A stretch of 30,099 nucleotides of DNA, taken from assembly GCA_045541355.1 (NCBI GenBank), contig JAZQIW010000102.1, forward strand, positions 1 through 30,099, read 5' to 3'. The notes under the pieces are model-generated. The model was not told the DNA's origin, ran no database searches, and saw nothing but the letters and a program-made list of their open reading frames with translations. Of this stretch, positions 15,186-22,236 are shown piece after piece (within the stretch, counting starts at the first letter, position 1; each line of letters opens with the position of its first letter). The stretch comes from UMGS1387 sp045541355. GTDB lineage: Bacteria; Bacillota; Clostridia; Oscillospirales; CAG-382. The position numbers were made by a program, and so were the translations under genes.

Positions 15186-15872
15186 ATGAAAAAGATTTAC
15201 GAAGGCAAGACAAAAGACGTTTATTCTCTTGATAACGGCAACGTAATGCTCAAGTTCAAGGATGACTGTACAGGCAAAGACGGCAAGTTCGATCCCGGCG
15301 AAAATGCGGTAGGTCTCACTATCGAAGGTATCGGAAAGGCAAACCTTGAAACATCCATCCATTATTTTGAGCTTCTCAAGAAGGCAGGCATCAAGACACA
15401 CTATGTTTCTGCAAACATTGACGATGCTACCATGGAGGTTCTTCCTGCCAAGGTGTTCGGTCACGGTCTTGAGGTAATCTGCAGACTTGTTGCGACAGGT
15501 TCCTTTATCAGAAGATACGGCGAATACATCAAGGACGGCACACCTTTGGAGGGCGGATATGTTGAATGTACCTTCAAGAATGACGAAAAGGGCGATCCCC
15601 TTGTAACAGGCGAAGGTCTTGCAGCTCTTGGCGTAATGAGCCCCGAAATGTTTGAAAGCATGAAGGCTCAGACATTAAAGATTACAAAGATTGTAGCAGA
15701 TGACCTTAAGAGAATCGGACTTGACCTTTGGGATATCAAGTTTGAATTTGGTTATAACAACAATGAGGTTATCCTTATTGACGAGATTGCTTCGGGCAAT
15801 ATGAGAGTTTATAAGGACGGCGCAATTGTTGATCCCGTTGAGCTTACAAAGATTATTCTCGCAAACAGATAA
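15186..15872 (+). CDS. purC: Phosphoribosylaminoimidazole-succinocarboxamide synthase
   Basis: SAICAR synthetase of purine biosynthesis: joins CAIR and aspartate using ATP. At 228 residues it is the compact bacterial form. Family motifs are KKIYEGKTKDVYSLDNGNV at the start (ATP-binding Gly-rich strand and KTK), LVATGSFIRRYG (substrate-binding segment), LWDIKFEFGY and LIDEIASGNMRVYK (the metal/aspartate-binding DEI). ATG 15186 follows AGGAG (15173-15177) with 8 nt spacing, so the upstream in-frame GTG at 15177 is rejected. It stands alone between its own promoter and a strong terminator, separated from other pur genes in this window. Confidence 0.97.
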   Translation: MKKIYEGKTKDVYSLDNGNVMLKFKDDCTGKDGKFDPGENAVGLTIEGIGKANLETSIHYFELLKKAGIKTHYVSANIDDATMEVLPAKVFGHGLEVICRLVATGSFIRRYGEYIKDGTPLEGGYVECTFKNDEKGDPLVTGEGLAALGVMSPEMFESMKAQTLKITKIVADDLKRIGLDLWDIKFEFGYNNNEVILIDEIASGNMRVYKDGAIVDPVELTKIILANR

Positions 15873-15917
15873 AAATAAAAACGAAGGTCTGCCCTTCGCG
15901 TAAAGAATATAAAGATT

Positions 15918-15948
15918 AATTGCCGATGGTGTCCATCGGCAATTTTTT
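15918..15948 (+). terminator. Intrinsic terminator after purC
   Basis: AATTGCCGATGG (15918-15929), loop TGT and CCATCGGCAATT (15933-15944) followed by further T residues. A perfect 12-bp stem. Confidence 0.93.
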
Positions 15949-15950
15949 GC

Positions 15951-16184
15951 TTATAAATCGTCGGCATCCTGTATGGGCTTGTCGTTTTCGTCTTGGGGAA
16001 CACCCGTGTACATACCAAGCACATCGCAGGGACTTTTGCCGTCATTAAGGTCTACCTTGTCGGAAAAGGATGGCTTGCTTTCGCCGTCTATGATGTTGAG
16101 CGTAATGCGGCGTGTGTGCTTTTTGCATCTGTATTTTTCCGAACCGTCTTTGCTTTTTGGGGATGAATGTTCTGTCTGTGACAT
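15951..16184 (-). CDS. Small hypothetical protein
   Basis: A 77-residue hydrophilic protein with no membrane segment. It has a basic stretch EKYRCKKHTRRITLNIIDG, then an acidic, aspartate-rich C-terminal half (FSDKVDLNDGKSPCDVLGMY and GVPQDENDKPIQDADDL). The two Cys (YRCKK and SPCDV) do not form a pair motif. I do not recognise a named family. It is preferred over the overlapping plus-strand ORF (15973-16260) because GAGGGTG sits 4-6 nt before the ATG and because it follows the smpB and alpha/beta hydrolase genes in the same direction. That ribosome binding site lies inside the inverted repeat 16189-16257. Confidence 0.55.
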   Translation of the reverse strand: MSQTEHSSPKSKDGSEKYRCKKHTRRITLNIIDGESKPSFSDKVDLNDGKSPCDVLGMYTGVPQDENDKPIQDADDL

Positions 16185-16188
16185 AAAG

Positions 16189-16257
16189 CACCCTCTTTTC
16201 GGGCAGTATTGTAAGGTTTTTTCCTTACAAAAACAGTATATGTCCGAAAGGAGGGTG
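16189..16257. repeat. Long imperfect inverted repeat covering a ribosome binding site
   Basis: Outer arms 16189-16202 and 16244-16257 are complementary over 14 nt with a single wobble (CACCCTC with GAGGGTG, TTTTCGG with CCGAAAG). The inner arms TTGTAAGG (16209-16216) and CCTTACAA (16223-16230) are perfect around a six-T loop. On the minus-strand RNA the distal arm holds the ribosome binding site of the 77-residue ORF. There is no U-run on either strand, so it is not a normal terminator. Confidence 0.8.
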
Positions 16258-16266
16258 TAATACCTG

Positions 16267-17130
16267 TTATTTTTTGTATATTATATATTCGGGCTTGTTT
16301 TGCTTTTCTTCTATCCAGTCGGCTGACATATCAATCCAGCTTCTTGTGCGCAGAGGGTAGAGCATGGGGGTTGTTATGTTGTCGGCGGTTGAAATGCCGT
16401 GAGGTCCGTCTTCAAAAATGTGCATTTCAAAGGGAATGGAATGCTTTCTGAGGGAGGAGGCAAACAGCATGGTATTCTCGCAGGGAACGGCATTGTCCCC
16501 GAAGGTTGACCAGATAAAGGTTGTGGGGGTATTTTTATCAACCTGTTTTTCAAGGCTCAGGTATGTAAGCATTTCCTCGTCGTCTTTTTTGTCTCCGAGA
16601 AGACTTATAAATGAGCCGACATGGGCATTTGAACCGCTTGAAATTACGGGATAGCAGAGAATGAGTCCGTTGGGCTTTACCGACTCGGTGCTGTCGAAAT
16701 ATTGAGCACTTTCCTTTCTGTGCCAGTGAGTACCGCAGCTTGCTGCAAGATGACCGCCTGCCGAAAATCCGAGAACATATATCCTGTCCGGGTCTGCAAA
16801 AAACTGCTCGGCGTTGTCTCTTATGTATTTTACGGATGAGAGTGCTTCAAGAAGCGACGTGGGAAATACTGCGGGGGCACAGGAATAGTAGAGAATACAG
16901 GCGTTGAAGCCTCGGGCAAGATACCTGAAAGCAATGGGGTCTGCCTCTCTTTCGCTTGTTCCCGTATAGCCGCCGCCGGGAAGGATGATGACGGTAGGCC
17001 GCTTTGGGGTGTAATTGCTTACTGTCGGTGCGTTGTTGGGAATAAATATGCACAACTTCGCTCTGTTGCCTGTGTCGGGCGCGGAAACCTTTGAAAAATC
17101 AAGGCTTATTGTTTCTTCTCTGTATAACAT
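16267..17130 (-). CDS. Alpha/beta hydrolase, carbohydrate-esterase-like
   Basis: A 287-residue cytoplasmic serine hydrolase of the BD-FAE/acetyl-xylan-esterase-like group. The oxyanion-hole motif is PGGGYTGTS (family HGGGY, with Pro in place of His), and the nucleophile elbow is GFSAGGH. The catalytic Asp is probably in STFGDNAVP and the His in DGPHGIS. Such proteins commonly de-acetylate or de-esterify plant oligosaccharides. There is no signal peptide, so it would act on imported substrates. AAAGGA lies 8 nt before the ATG. It starts 35 nt after the smpB stop with no terminator between them, so it is probably in the smpB transcript. The glycoside-hydrolase-like gene at 13599-14882 on the same strand could be a functional companion, but it has a separate promoter. 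Confidence 0.85.
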   Translation of the reverse strand: MLYREETISLDFSKVSAPDTGNRAKLCIFIPNNAPTVSNYTPKRPTVIILPGGGYTGTSEREADPIAFRYLARGFNACILYYSCAPAVFPTSLLEALSSVKYIRDNAEQFFADPDRIYVLGFSAGGHLAASCGTHWHRKESAQYFDSTESVKPNGLILCYPVISSGSNAHVGSFISLLGDKKDDEEMLTYLSLEKQVDKNTPTTFIWSTFGDNAVPCENTMLFASSLRKHSIPFEMHIFEDGPHGISTADNITTPMLYPLRTRSWIDMSADWIEEKQNKPEYIIYKK

Positions 17131-17165
17131 TTAAAAAATCCTTTCCGATGATACTTGAAAGAGCC

Positions 17166-17639
17166 CTAACGCTCCTTCATTGCCCTTTCAATGTCACGTG
17201 CAGCCTGTTTTTTTGCCTCGGCATCACGCTTGTCATAGTTCTTTTTACCCTTGCACAGCCCAAGCTCAACCTTTACCCTTGAGCCTGACAGATACATCTT
17301 TAAAGGAACCAGCGTGTAGCCCTCTTTCCCACAGAGACCGAACAGCTTCATAATTTCCTTCTTGTGCAAAAGCAGCTTTCTTTCGCGAAGGGGATTCTTG
17401 TTGAAGACATTCCCCTTTTCATAGGGACTGATATGTACGCCGTACATTATCATTTCCCCTTTTTCAACATGGCAGTAGGAGTCCTTCATGTTGACCGCAC
17501 CCTGACGCACACTCTTTACCTCGGTACCTGTAAGAGCAATGCCCGCCTCGTATGTCTCCTCGACAAAGTAGTCATGGTAAGCCTTTTTGTTCTGGGACAC
17601 TATTTTTATATTTTCCGTGCCTTGTGCCAATGTCTCCAC
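17166..17639 (-). CDS. smpB: SsrA-binding protein SmpB
   Basis: RNA-binding partner of tmRNA, required to load it onto stalled ribosomes. About 157 residues with the family core: IKIVSQNKKAYHDYFVEETY, AGIALTGTEVKSVRQGAVNM, SYCHVEKGEM, HISPYEKGN and the basic C-terminal tail KGKKNYDKRDAEAKKQAARD, which inserts into the decoding path. The start is a GTG at 17639. AAGGG lies only 2 nt before it, so a TTG at 17630 (about 11 nt from AAGGG) is a real alternative; neither affects the conserved core. The promoter at 17661-17689 is strong. Its RNA partner ssrA is at 1-351 on the same strand but separately transcribed. Confidence 0.97.
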   Translation of the reverse strand: METLAQGTENIKIVSQNKKAYHDYFVEETYEAGIALTGTEVKSVRQGAVNMKDSYCHVEKGEMIMYGVHISPYEKGNVFNKNPLRERKLLLHKKEIMKLFGLCGKEGYTLVPLKMYLSGSRVKVELGLCKGKKNYDKRDAEAKKQAARDIERAMKER

Positions 17640-17660
17640 CGCCCTTTTTGATATAAGTGA

Positions 17661-17689
17661 ATTATACCATGTATTTGTTTGTTTTGCAA
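17661..17689 (-). promoter_or_regulatory. smpB promoter
   Basis: On the minus strand TTGCAA (17684-17689) and TATAAT (17661-17666) are 17 nt apart, with a TGG directly before TATAAT giving an extended -10. Confidence 0.8.
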
Positions 17690-17815
17690 TACTTAAAAAT
17701 ATTGTAAACTTAAAAAAAGAGGACTTTATTTTCCTGCTGCTTTGGTGTATAATGTGTTTTGAGATATCCTTTTGCTTTTATTTGACGAAAACATTGAATA
17801 ATCGGAGTGAAAAAT

Positions 17816-18889
17816 ATGAATAATCAAAATCCTCAAAGACGCCCCTTGCCGAAAGGACAAGGCTCAAATACAGTATCAAGACGGAACAGACGCCCGAGAA
17901 GTAACGGAATGCCCAATAATGTCGGCTCATCAAATTTCAGTACGGCGGCGGTTGTTGTAATTGCCGTGCTTTTGCTGATTAACTATAAGATTTTCTCGTC
18001 TGTTATTACAAATCAGGTTCCCGTGCCTGTTGCCGATAATGTAAACTCCGGTCAAACGGATAACACATCGACGGAGCCTCAAAACCCCTATGCCGAAGAA
18101 ATAGCAAGGGATTTTGTTCCCATAACCGTTACAAATGAGGATACAAGATGCGGAAATCTTATTCTTGTAAATAACACCCACGCCTTTGATTTTGAGGCAA
18201 GCTCTACCCTTTGCGGCTCAGAGGAGCTTGTCAGCATCGGTGCTCTAAAAACAAATGACTATTATATTTCGTTCAATACCGAAACCCTGACACCCACGGC
18301 AATTGAGGCCTTTAATCAGCTCACTGCCGATTTTGCCAAGGAAACGGGACACCGCGACCTTATTATAGTCGACTCTATCCGTACAAAAGAGGATCAGCAG
18401 AGAATGCTTGAAGAAAAGGGACCTGAGATTGCAACAAATCCCGGTCACAGCGAGCATCATACAGGTCTTGCCTTTGACCTTAGCCTTTATTCCAACGGTG
18501 TGTACGGTACCTTTGACGGCACGGGAGACTATGCGTGGATTGCAAAAAACTGTTATAAGTACGGCTATATCGTAAGATATCCCGAGACAAAGACGGATAT
18601 TACGGGAATAATCTATGAGCCGTGGCATATGAGATATGTAGGCAAGGAGCACGCATATTTTATGACGCTTAATAACCTTTGCCTTGAGGAGTATGTGGAG
18701 CTGCTTTCGAGATATCCCCTTGAAAGTCCGAGACTTCATTTCACAACGGCAGACGGTACGGGATATACAGTATATTCCCAGTCGGTGCTTGGGGATTCTG
18801 CGACCGTATATGTTCCGAGGAACGCAGAATATTTCCTTTCGGGTGACAATGACGGCCGCATTATAGTTACATGTAAAAATCCTGCCTGA
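17816..18889 (+). CDS. D-alanyl-D-alanine carboxypeptidase, VanY/M15B type, membrane-anchored
   Basis: Zinc peptidase that trims the terminal D-Ala of peptidoglycan stem peptides. Of 357 residues, 1-38 are a basic, Arg/Pro-rich cytoplasmic tail, about 41-62 a membrane helix (STAAVVVIAVLLLINYKIF), 63-105 a Ser/Thr/Asn/Pro spacer and about 130-300 the VanY domain. Zinc motifs are SEHHTGLAFDL (family SxHxxGxAxD) near 211 and IYEPWHMRYVG near 266, which supplies the catalytic Glu and third ligand His. About 60 extra residues follow. ATG 17816 follows GGAGTG (17804-17809); the in-frame GTG at 17807 lies inside that site and is rejected. A TATAAT at 17748-17753 is a likely -10, with a poor -35. The gene converges on mazF with only 12 nt between stops. 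Confidence 0.92.
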   Translation: MNNQNPQRRPLPKGQGSNTVSRRNRRPRSNGMPNNVGSSNFSTAAVVVIAVLLLINYKIFSSVITNQVPVPVADNVNSGQTDNTSTEPQNPYAEEIARDFVPITVTNEDTRCGNLILVNNTHAFDFEASSTLCGSEELVSIGALKTNDYYISFNTETLTPTAIEAFNQLTADFAKETGHRDLIIVDSIRTKEDQQRMLEEKGPEIATNPGHSEHHTGLAFDLSLYSNGVYGTFDGTGDYAWIAKNCYKYGYIVRYPETKTDITGIIYEPWHMRYVGKEHAYFMTLNNLCLEEYVELLSRYPLESPRLHFTTADGTGYTVYSQSVLGDSATVYVPRNAEYFLSGDNDGRIIVTCKNPA

Positions 18890-18901
18890 TAAAGCTCTTT
18901 T

Positions 18902-19255
18902 TTATGTTTGTCCTTCAAGGCCGAAGCTGACGCTTATGGCGCTGTTCACCTTTGACATTACGCTTTCGTCGAGATGTCCCATCTTCTCGCGAAGGCGTTT
19001 TTTGTCGAGTGTACGTATTTGCTCAAGAAGTATTACCGAGTTTTTCTCCAGCCCGTATTCGTCAGCAAATACGTCAATGTGTGTCGGCAGCACCCGCTTG
19101 TCGGTGCGGCTTGTAATGGCAGCTGCAATAACCGTCGGACTGTACTTGTTTCCCACGTCATTCTGGACAATTAAAACGGGACGTATGCCGCCTTGCTCAG
19201 AGCCCACAACGGGACTGAGGTCTGCATAGTATATATCTCCACGTCTGATATTCAT
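18902..19255 (-). CDS. MazF/PemK-family mRNA endoribonuclease toxin (EndoA-like), without visible antitoxin
   Basis: A 117-residue PemK/MazF-fold protein. The start MNIRRGDIYYADLSPVVGSEQGG holds the conserved Arg-Gly-Asp and Gly-Ser-Glu-Gln segments, and RPVLIVQND, TVIAAAITSRTDK, LPTHIDV, SVILLEQIRTLDKKRL are typical of the B. subtilis EndoA (NdoA) branch, which cuts mRNA at short specific sequences. In that branch the antitoxin gene normally lies directly upstream. Here the 360 nt upstream hold no antitoxin-sized ORF on this strand, only a 23-codon ORF (19305-19376) with AGGTG before it. The ribosome binding site before ATG 19255 is weak (GTGAG). Stop codons of this gene and the VanY gene are 12 nt apart and convergent, so their transcripts probably overlap. 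Confidence 0.9.
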   Translation of the reverse strand: MNIRRGDIYYADLSPVVGSEQGGIRPVLIVQNDVGNKYSPTVIAAAITSRTDKRVLPTHIDVFADEYGLEKNSVILLEQIRTLDKKRLREKMGHLDESVMSKVNSAISVSFGLEGQT

Positions 19256-19606
19256 TTTCTCACGCTCACTTCAAGGTTATTTTTTGTCCGTTTGTACTAC
19301 GCTTTTATTGTTGACATACTTTTGTCTTGTTATTCCGATGAGAAGCAAAAAACGCAATTTTGTTCTCTGCTACCATATTATTCACCTGTTACCGTAACCG
19401 ACAGAAAAGGGAGAGAGGCAAACAGATGCTTTTGCATGTAAATGGGGTTTTGTATTCAGATAAAATTGCAAAGAAACGGCTTTTGAAGGGGACATGGGCT
19501 GAAAAATGAATTAATGCGTGAATGCTTGTGCAAAAAATGCGGCTTTTAGCCGAAGTTTGTTTCTCAAATGTAAAAAAACATTATATATGTAGAAAGAAAG
19601 GCTGAA
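19256..19606. other. Gene-free stretch between mazF and the ilv leader
   Basis: I see no credible gene longer than 30 codons here. It contains GTTACGGTAAC (an inverted repeat, about 19388-19400 read on either strand) just upstream of the 23-codon minus-strand ORF, and A/T-rich sequence before the ilv promoter. The mazF promoter must lie here, but I cannot place it with confidence. Confidence 0.5.
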
Positions 19607-19621
19607 TTTTCAAAAAAAGCC

Positions 19622-19650
19622 TTGACAAAAAATATTTTGTGTGTTAGCAT
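19622..19650 (+). promoter_or_regulatory. ilv operon promoter
   Basis: TTGACA (19622-19627) and TAGCAT (19645-19650) are 17 nt apart. A TATAAT at 19655-19660 is 27 nt from that -35 and lacks a good one of its own. The 22 nt at 19607-19628 are identical to 9075-9096 upstream of tig. Confidence 0.6.
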
Positions 19651-19682
19651 AGTCTATAATCAAATAGTATTACTTTAACGTT

Positions 19683-19944
19683 GACGGGAAAGAGTAACAG
19701 GGGCCGCTGGTCAAAGAGAGGATGCCGAGGGTGAGAGGCACCGCAAGTACCTTGTGAAAGTCGTCCCCGAGTTTCTGTCCGAAGGCAGGCAGAGCCTGCT
19801 GTGTAGATGCAGACGGCTTGTAACCGTTATAAAACAAACCTTATTCTAAGGTAAGCGGCCGCATATGCGGCAAATGGAGTGGTACCGCAGAGTGTTAATT
19901 CAACCTTTGTCTCTGATATTTTTATTGGGACAGAGGCTTTTTTT
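19683..19944 (+). promoter_or_regulatory. T-box leader of the ilv operon
   Basis: T-box leaders sense uncharged tRNA and allow read-through when an amino acid is scarce. The stem I base is GACGGGA (19683-19689) pairing with TTCTGTC near 19774, followed by the AGTA motif, with AGAGA/GAGAGG internal motifs and CCCCGAG closing stem I. The conserved T-box sequence AAATGGAGTGGTACCGC is at 19872-19888 and is followed by a terminator at 19904-19944. The specifier codon should lie just before GAAAGTCGTCCCCGAG: candidates are CTT (Leu, 19751-19753) and GTG (Val, 19754-19756), both suitable for branched-chain amino acid genes. I cannot decide between them by eye. Confidence 0.92.
19904..19944 (+). terminator. 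T-box-controlled terminator
   Basis: CCTTTGTCT (from 19904) pairs with GGGACAGAGG (19927-19936) and is followed by CTTTTTTTATT. The alternative antiterminator uses the T-box sequence at 19872-19888, the standard arrangement. Confidence 0.85.
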
Positions 19945-19980
19945 ATTAATTTCAGAGTTTTTAAATTCTTTCGGAGGTGT

Positions 19981-21651
19981 ATGATCAATATGCTGCTTAC
20001 AGGCGCAGAAATAGTGACAAGAGTTCTTTTAGAGCAGGGTGTTGACCGCGTGTTCGGTTACCCCGGAGGAGCTGCACTTAACGTCTACGATGCACTGTAT
20101 AAGTGCTCGGATAAAATAACACATTATCTTACCGCCCATGAACAGGGCGCATCCCATGCCGCAGACGGCTATGCAAGGGCAACAGGCAAGGTCGGCGTTG
20201 TTTTTGCAACAAGCGGCCCCGGCGCTACAAACCTTGTAACGGGTATTGCGACAGCTTATATGGACAGCGTTCCCATGGTTGCCATTACCTGTAATGTTCC
20301 CACAAGTCTCATTGGCTGTGACTCGTTTCAGGAGGTTTATATTGCCGGTATTACCCTTTCGATTACAAAGCATAATTTTGTTGTACAGAGGGTAGAGGAT
20401 CTTGCGGATATTCTGAGAAAGGCATTCAAGATTGCAATGTCTGACAGACCAGGTCCCGTTCTTATCGATATTCCCAAGGACATTACCGCCGAGACTTGCG
20501 AGTATACCGAAGAGCCTGCTCAGGAAAAGTCCATGCCCCGTACGGTTGAGAATGACTGGTGGAGCATTGCGAATATAATCAATGAGGCAGAAAGACCGCT
20601 TATATATTTTGGCGGAGGCGTAAGACTTTCCGGTGCTGAAAACGAGCTGAGAGAGCTTATTGCAAAGGCTGATATCCCTGCGGCGTATACACTAATGGCG
20701 GCAGGTGTTCTGGGACACGGAGAGCCTAACAACCTCGGTCTTATCGGTATGCACGGCTGTTATACCGCAAATAAGGCGGCATCAAAGTGCGATGTTATGC
20801 TGGCGATAGGAACGCGTTTTTCCGACAGAGTTGCGCTTAACACAAAGAAGTTCGGCGAAACGGCAAAGATTATTCATATAGACATTGATGCAAGTGAAAT
20901 AAACAAAAACGTAAATGTTTACCAGTCGGTAATCGGTGATGTAAAAGACGTTCTCAAAAAGCTGCTTCCCCTTATCAAGAAGCAGACACACGACGAATGG
21001 CAGGTAAAGATTGCCGAATGGATGGCAAAGGACTATGTTCCCAAGGACAACGATGAAAAGCTTGTACCCCATCAGATTATGAGAACAATCTGCGACCTTT
21101 CGGGTCCTGAGACGGTATATGTAACAGACGTAGGTCAGCATCAGATGTGGGCGGCACAGTTCTTAAAGCACGTTGACTCAAAGAGCTTCCTCACAAGCGG
21201 AGGTCTCGGAACTATGGGCTATGGCTACGGTGCGGCAATCGGTGCTTGTGTCGGAACGGACAAGAAGAAGCCTATTGTTCATATCACGGGCGACGGCTCC
21301 TTCCACATGAACATGAATGAAGTATGTACCGCAGTAACATATAAGCTACCCATAATCACCGTTATTTTCAATAACAGGGTGCTTGGAATGGTGCATCAGT
21401 GGCAGGGTGTTTTCTACGGCAAGAGATTTTCACAGTCCGAGCCCGACAGAAAGACCGACTATGCGGCAGTTGCAAAGGGCTTTGGCGCAAGGGGCTACAA
21501 ATGCACAAACATAAAGGAATTTGAAGAAGCCTTCAAGGCGGCTCAGAACGGCAAGGGTCCTGCATGGATTGAGTGCGTGATTGACTCTGACGAGAGGGTT
21601 CTTCCCATGATTCCTGCCGGCGGAACATATAAGGACACAATCATCGGCTGA
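19981..21651 (+). CDS. ilvB: Acetolactate synthase large (catalytic) subunit
   Basis: First common enzyme of valine, leucine and isoleucine synthesis: condenses two pyruvates, or pyruvate with 2-oxobutyrate, using thiamine diphosphate. At 556 residues it is the usual size. Motifs are LTGAEIVTRVLLEQGVDRVF, GYPGGAALNVYDAL, the ThDP-activating Glu in TAHEQGASHAADGYARATGK, SGPGATNLVTGIATAYMDS, and the metal/ThDP motif GDGSFHMNMNE with FNNRVLGMVHQWQ. Two starts compete: ATG 19981 (3 nt after GGAGG) and ATG 19990 (12 nt after it). The open frame also extends back to 19879, but that part is the T-box terminator and is not coding. It is the first gene of the T-box operon. Confidence 0.97.
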   Translation: MINMLLTGAEIVTRVLLEQGVDRVFGYPGGAALNVYDALYKCSDKITHYLTAHEQGASHAADGYARATGKVGVVFATSGPGATNLVTGIATAYMDSVPMVAITCNVPTSLIGCDSFQEVYIAGITLSITKHNFVVQRVEDLADILRKAFKIAMSDRPGPVLIDIPKDITAETCEYTEEPAQEKSMPRTVENDWWSIANIINEAERPLIYFGGGVRLSGAENELRELIAKADIPAAYTLMAAGVLGHGEPNNLGLIGMHGCYTANKAASKCDVMLAIGTRFSDRVALNTKKFGETAKIIHIDIDASEINKNVNVYQSVIGDVKDVLKKLLPLIKKQTHDEWQVKIAEWMAKDYVPKDNDEKLVPHQIMRTICDLSGPETVYVTDVGQHQMWAAQFLKHVDSKSFLTSGGLGTMGYGYGAAIGACVGTDKKKPIVHITGDGSFHMNMNEVCTAVTYKLPIITVIFNNRVLGMVHQWQGVFYGKRFSQSEPDRKTDYAAVAKGFGARGYKCTNIKEFEEAFKAAQNGKGPAWIECVIDSDERVLPMIPAGGTYKDTIIG

Positions 21652-21687
21652 TTTTCAGTAGAATTATGGAAGAGAGGTTTACAGGCT

Positions 21688-22191
21688 ATGGATGAAAAGC
21701 AGTATCTGATTTTGCTTGTTGAAAACAATTCCGGCGTTCTTACGAGAATATCCTCGCTTTTTTGTCAGAGAGGGTTTAACATAGACAGCCTTAATGTTTC
21801 AACAACAGACAATCCCGATATATCAAGAATTACAATCGTTACCCATGGCGACGAAAAGAAATTCAGACAGATTATAAGACAGACGGACAAGCTCATTGAG
21901 ACAAAGATGATTTTCGCGGTAGAGCCTTCCTTCAGCCTGTTAAGAGAGCTTTTGCTGATAAAGCTTGAAATAAACGGCGAAGAGGAGCTTGGCGAAGCAA
22001 CAAAGGTTGCCGAAAAATTCGGCTGTTCGGTCATTGACCGTTCGGTAGGCACACTGGTGCTTGAGTTTACGGGAACACCCGAAGAAATTGACAGTCTTCT
22101 TGAGGAATGTAAAAAGTTCGGTATTCTTGAGCTTTGCCGTACAGGTGTTACGGCACTTGAACGCGGAAAAGTTCAGTATTCAATAAATTAA
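21688..22191 (+). CDS. ilvN: Acetolactate synthase small (regulatory) subunit
   Basis: Regulatory subunit that binds the large subunit and confers valine feedback inhibition. Its 167 residues contain an N-terminal ACT domain (QYLILLVENNSGVLTRISSL, CQRGFNIDSLNVSTTDNPDISRITIV) where valine binds, and the C-terminal domain with VIDRSVGTLVLEFTGTPEEI. It starts 36 nt after ilvB, with AGAGAGG about 10 nt before the ATG. The order ilvB-ilvN-ilvC is the common one. Confidence 0.96.
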   Translation: MDEKQYLILLVENNSGVLTRISSLFCQRGFNIDSLNVSTTDNPDISRITIVTHGDEKKFRQIIRQTDKLIETKMIFAVEPSFSLLRELLLIKLEINGEEELGEATKVAEKFGCSVIDRSVGTLVLEFTGTPEEIDSLLEECKKFGILELCRTGVTALERGKVQYSIN

Positions 22192-22236
22192 AGGCTTAGT
22201 ATTTAGAAATTTATATATTGCAAAGGGGTTTTAAAA

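Noticed and set aside
15973..16260. 95-codon plus-strand ORF opposite the 77-residue gene
   Set aside because: No ribosome binding site, it starts just after the purC terminator without a promoter, and it ends in the inverted repeat. The minus-strand ORF has better start signals.
19305..19376. 23-codon minus-strand ORF upstream of mazF as an antitoxin gene
   Set aside because: It has an AGGTG site but is far shorter than known MazE/EndoAI antitoxins and has no recognisable DNA-binding motif. Left as a curiosity only.
19879..19980. N-terminal extension of IlvB by 34 codons
   Set aside because: It would translate the T-box sequence and its terminator; homologous proteins start near LTGAEIV, right after the ribosome binding site at 19973-19979.
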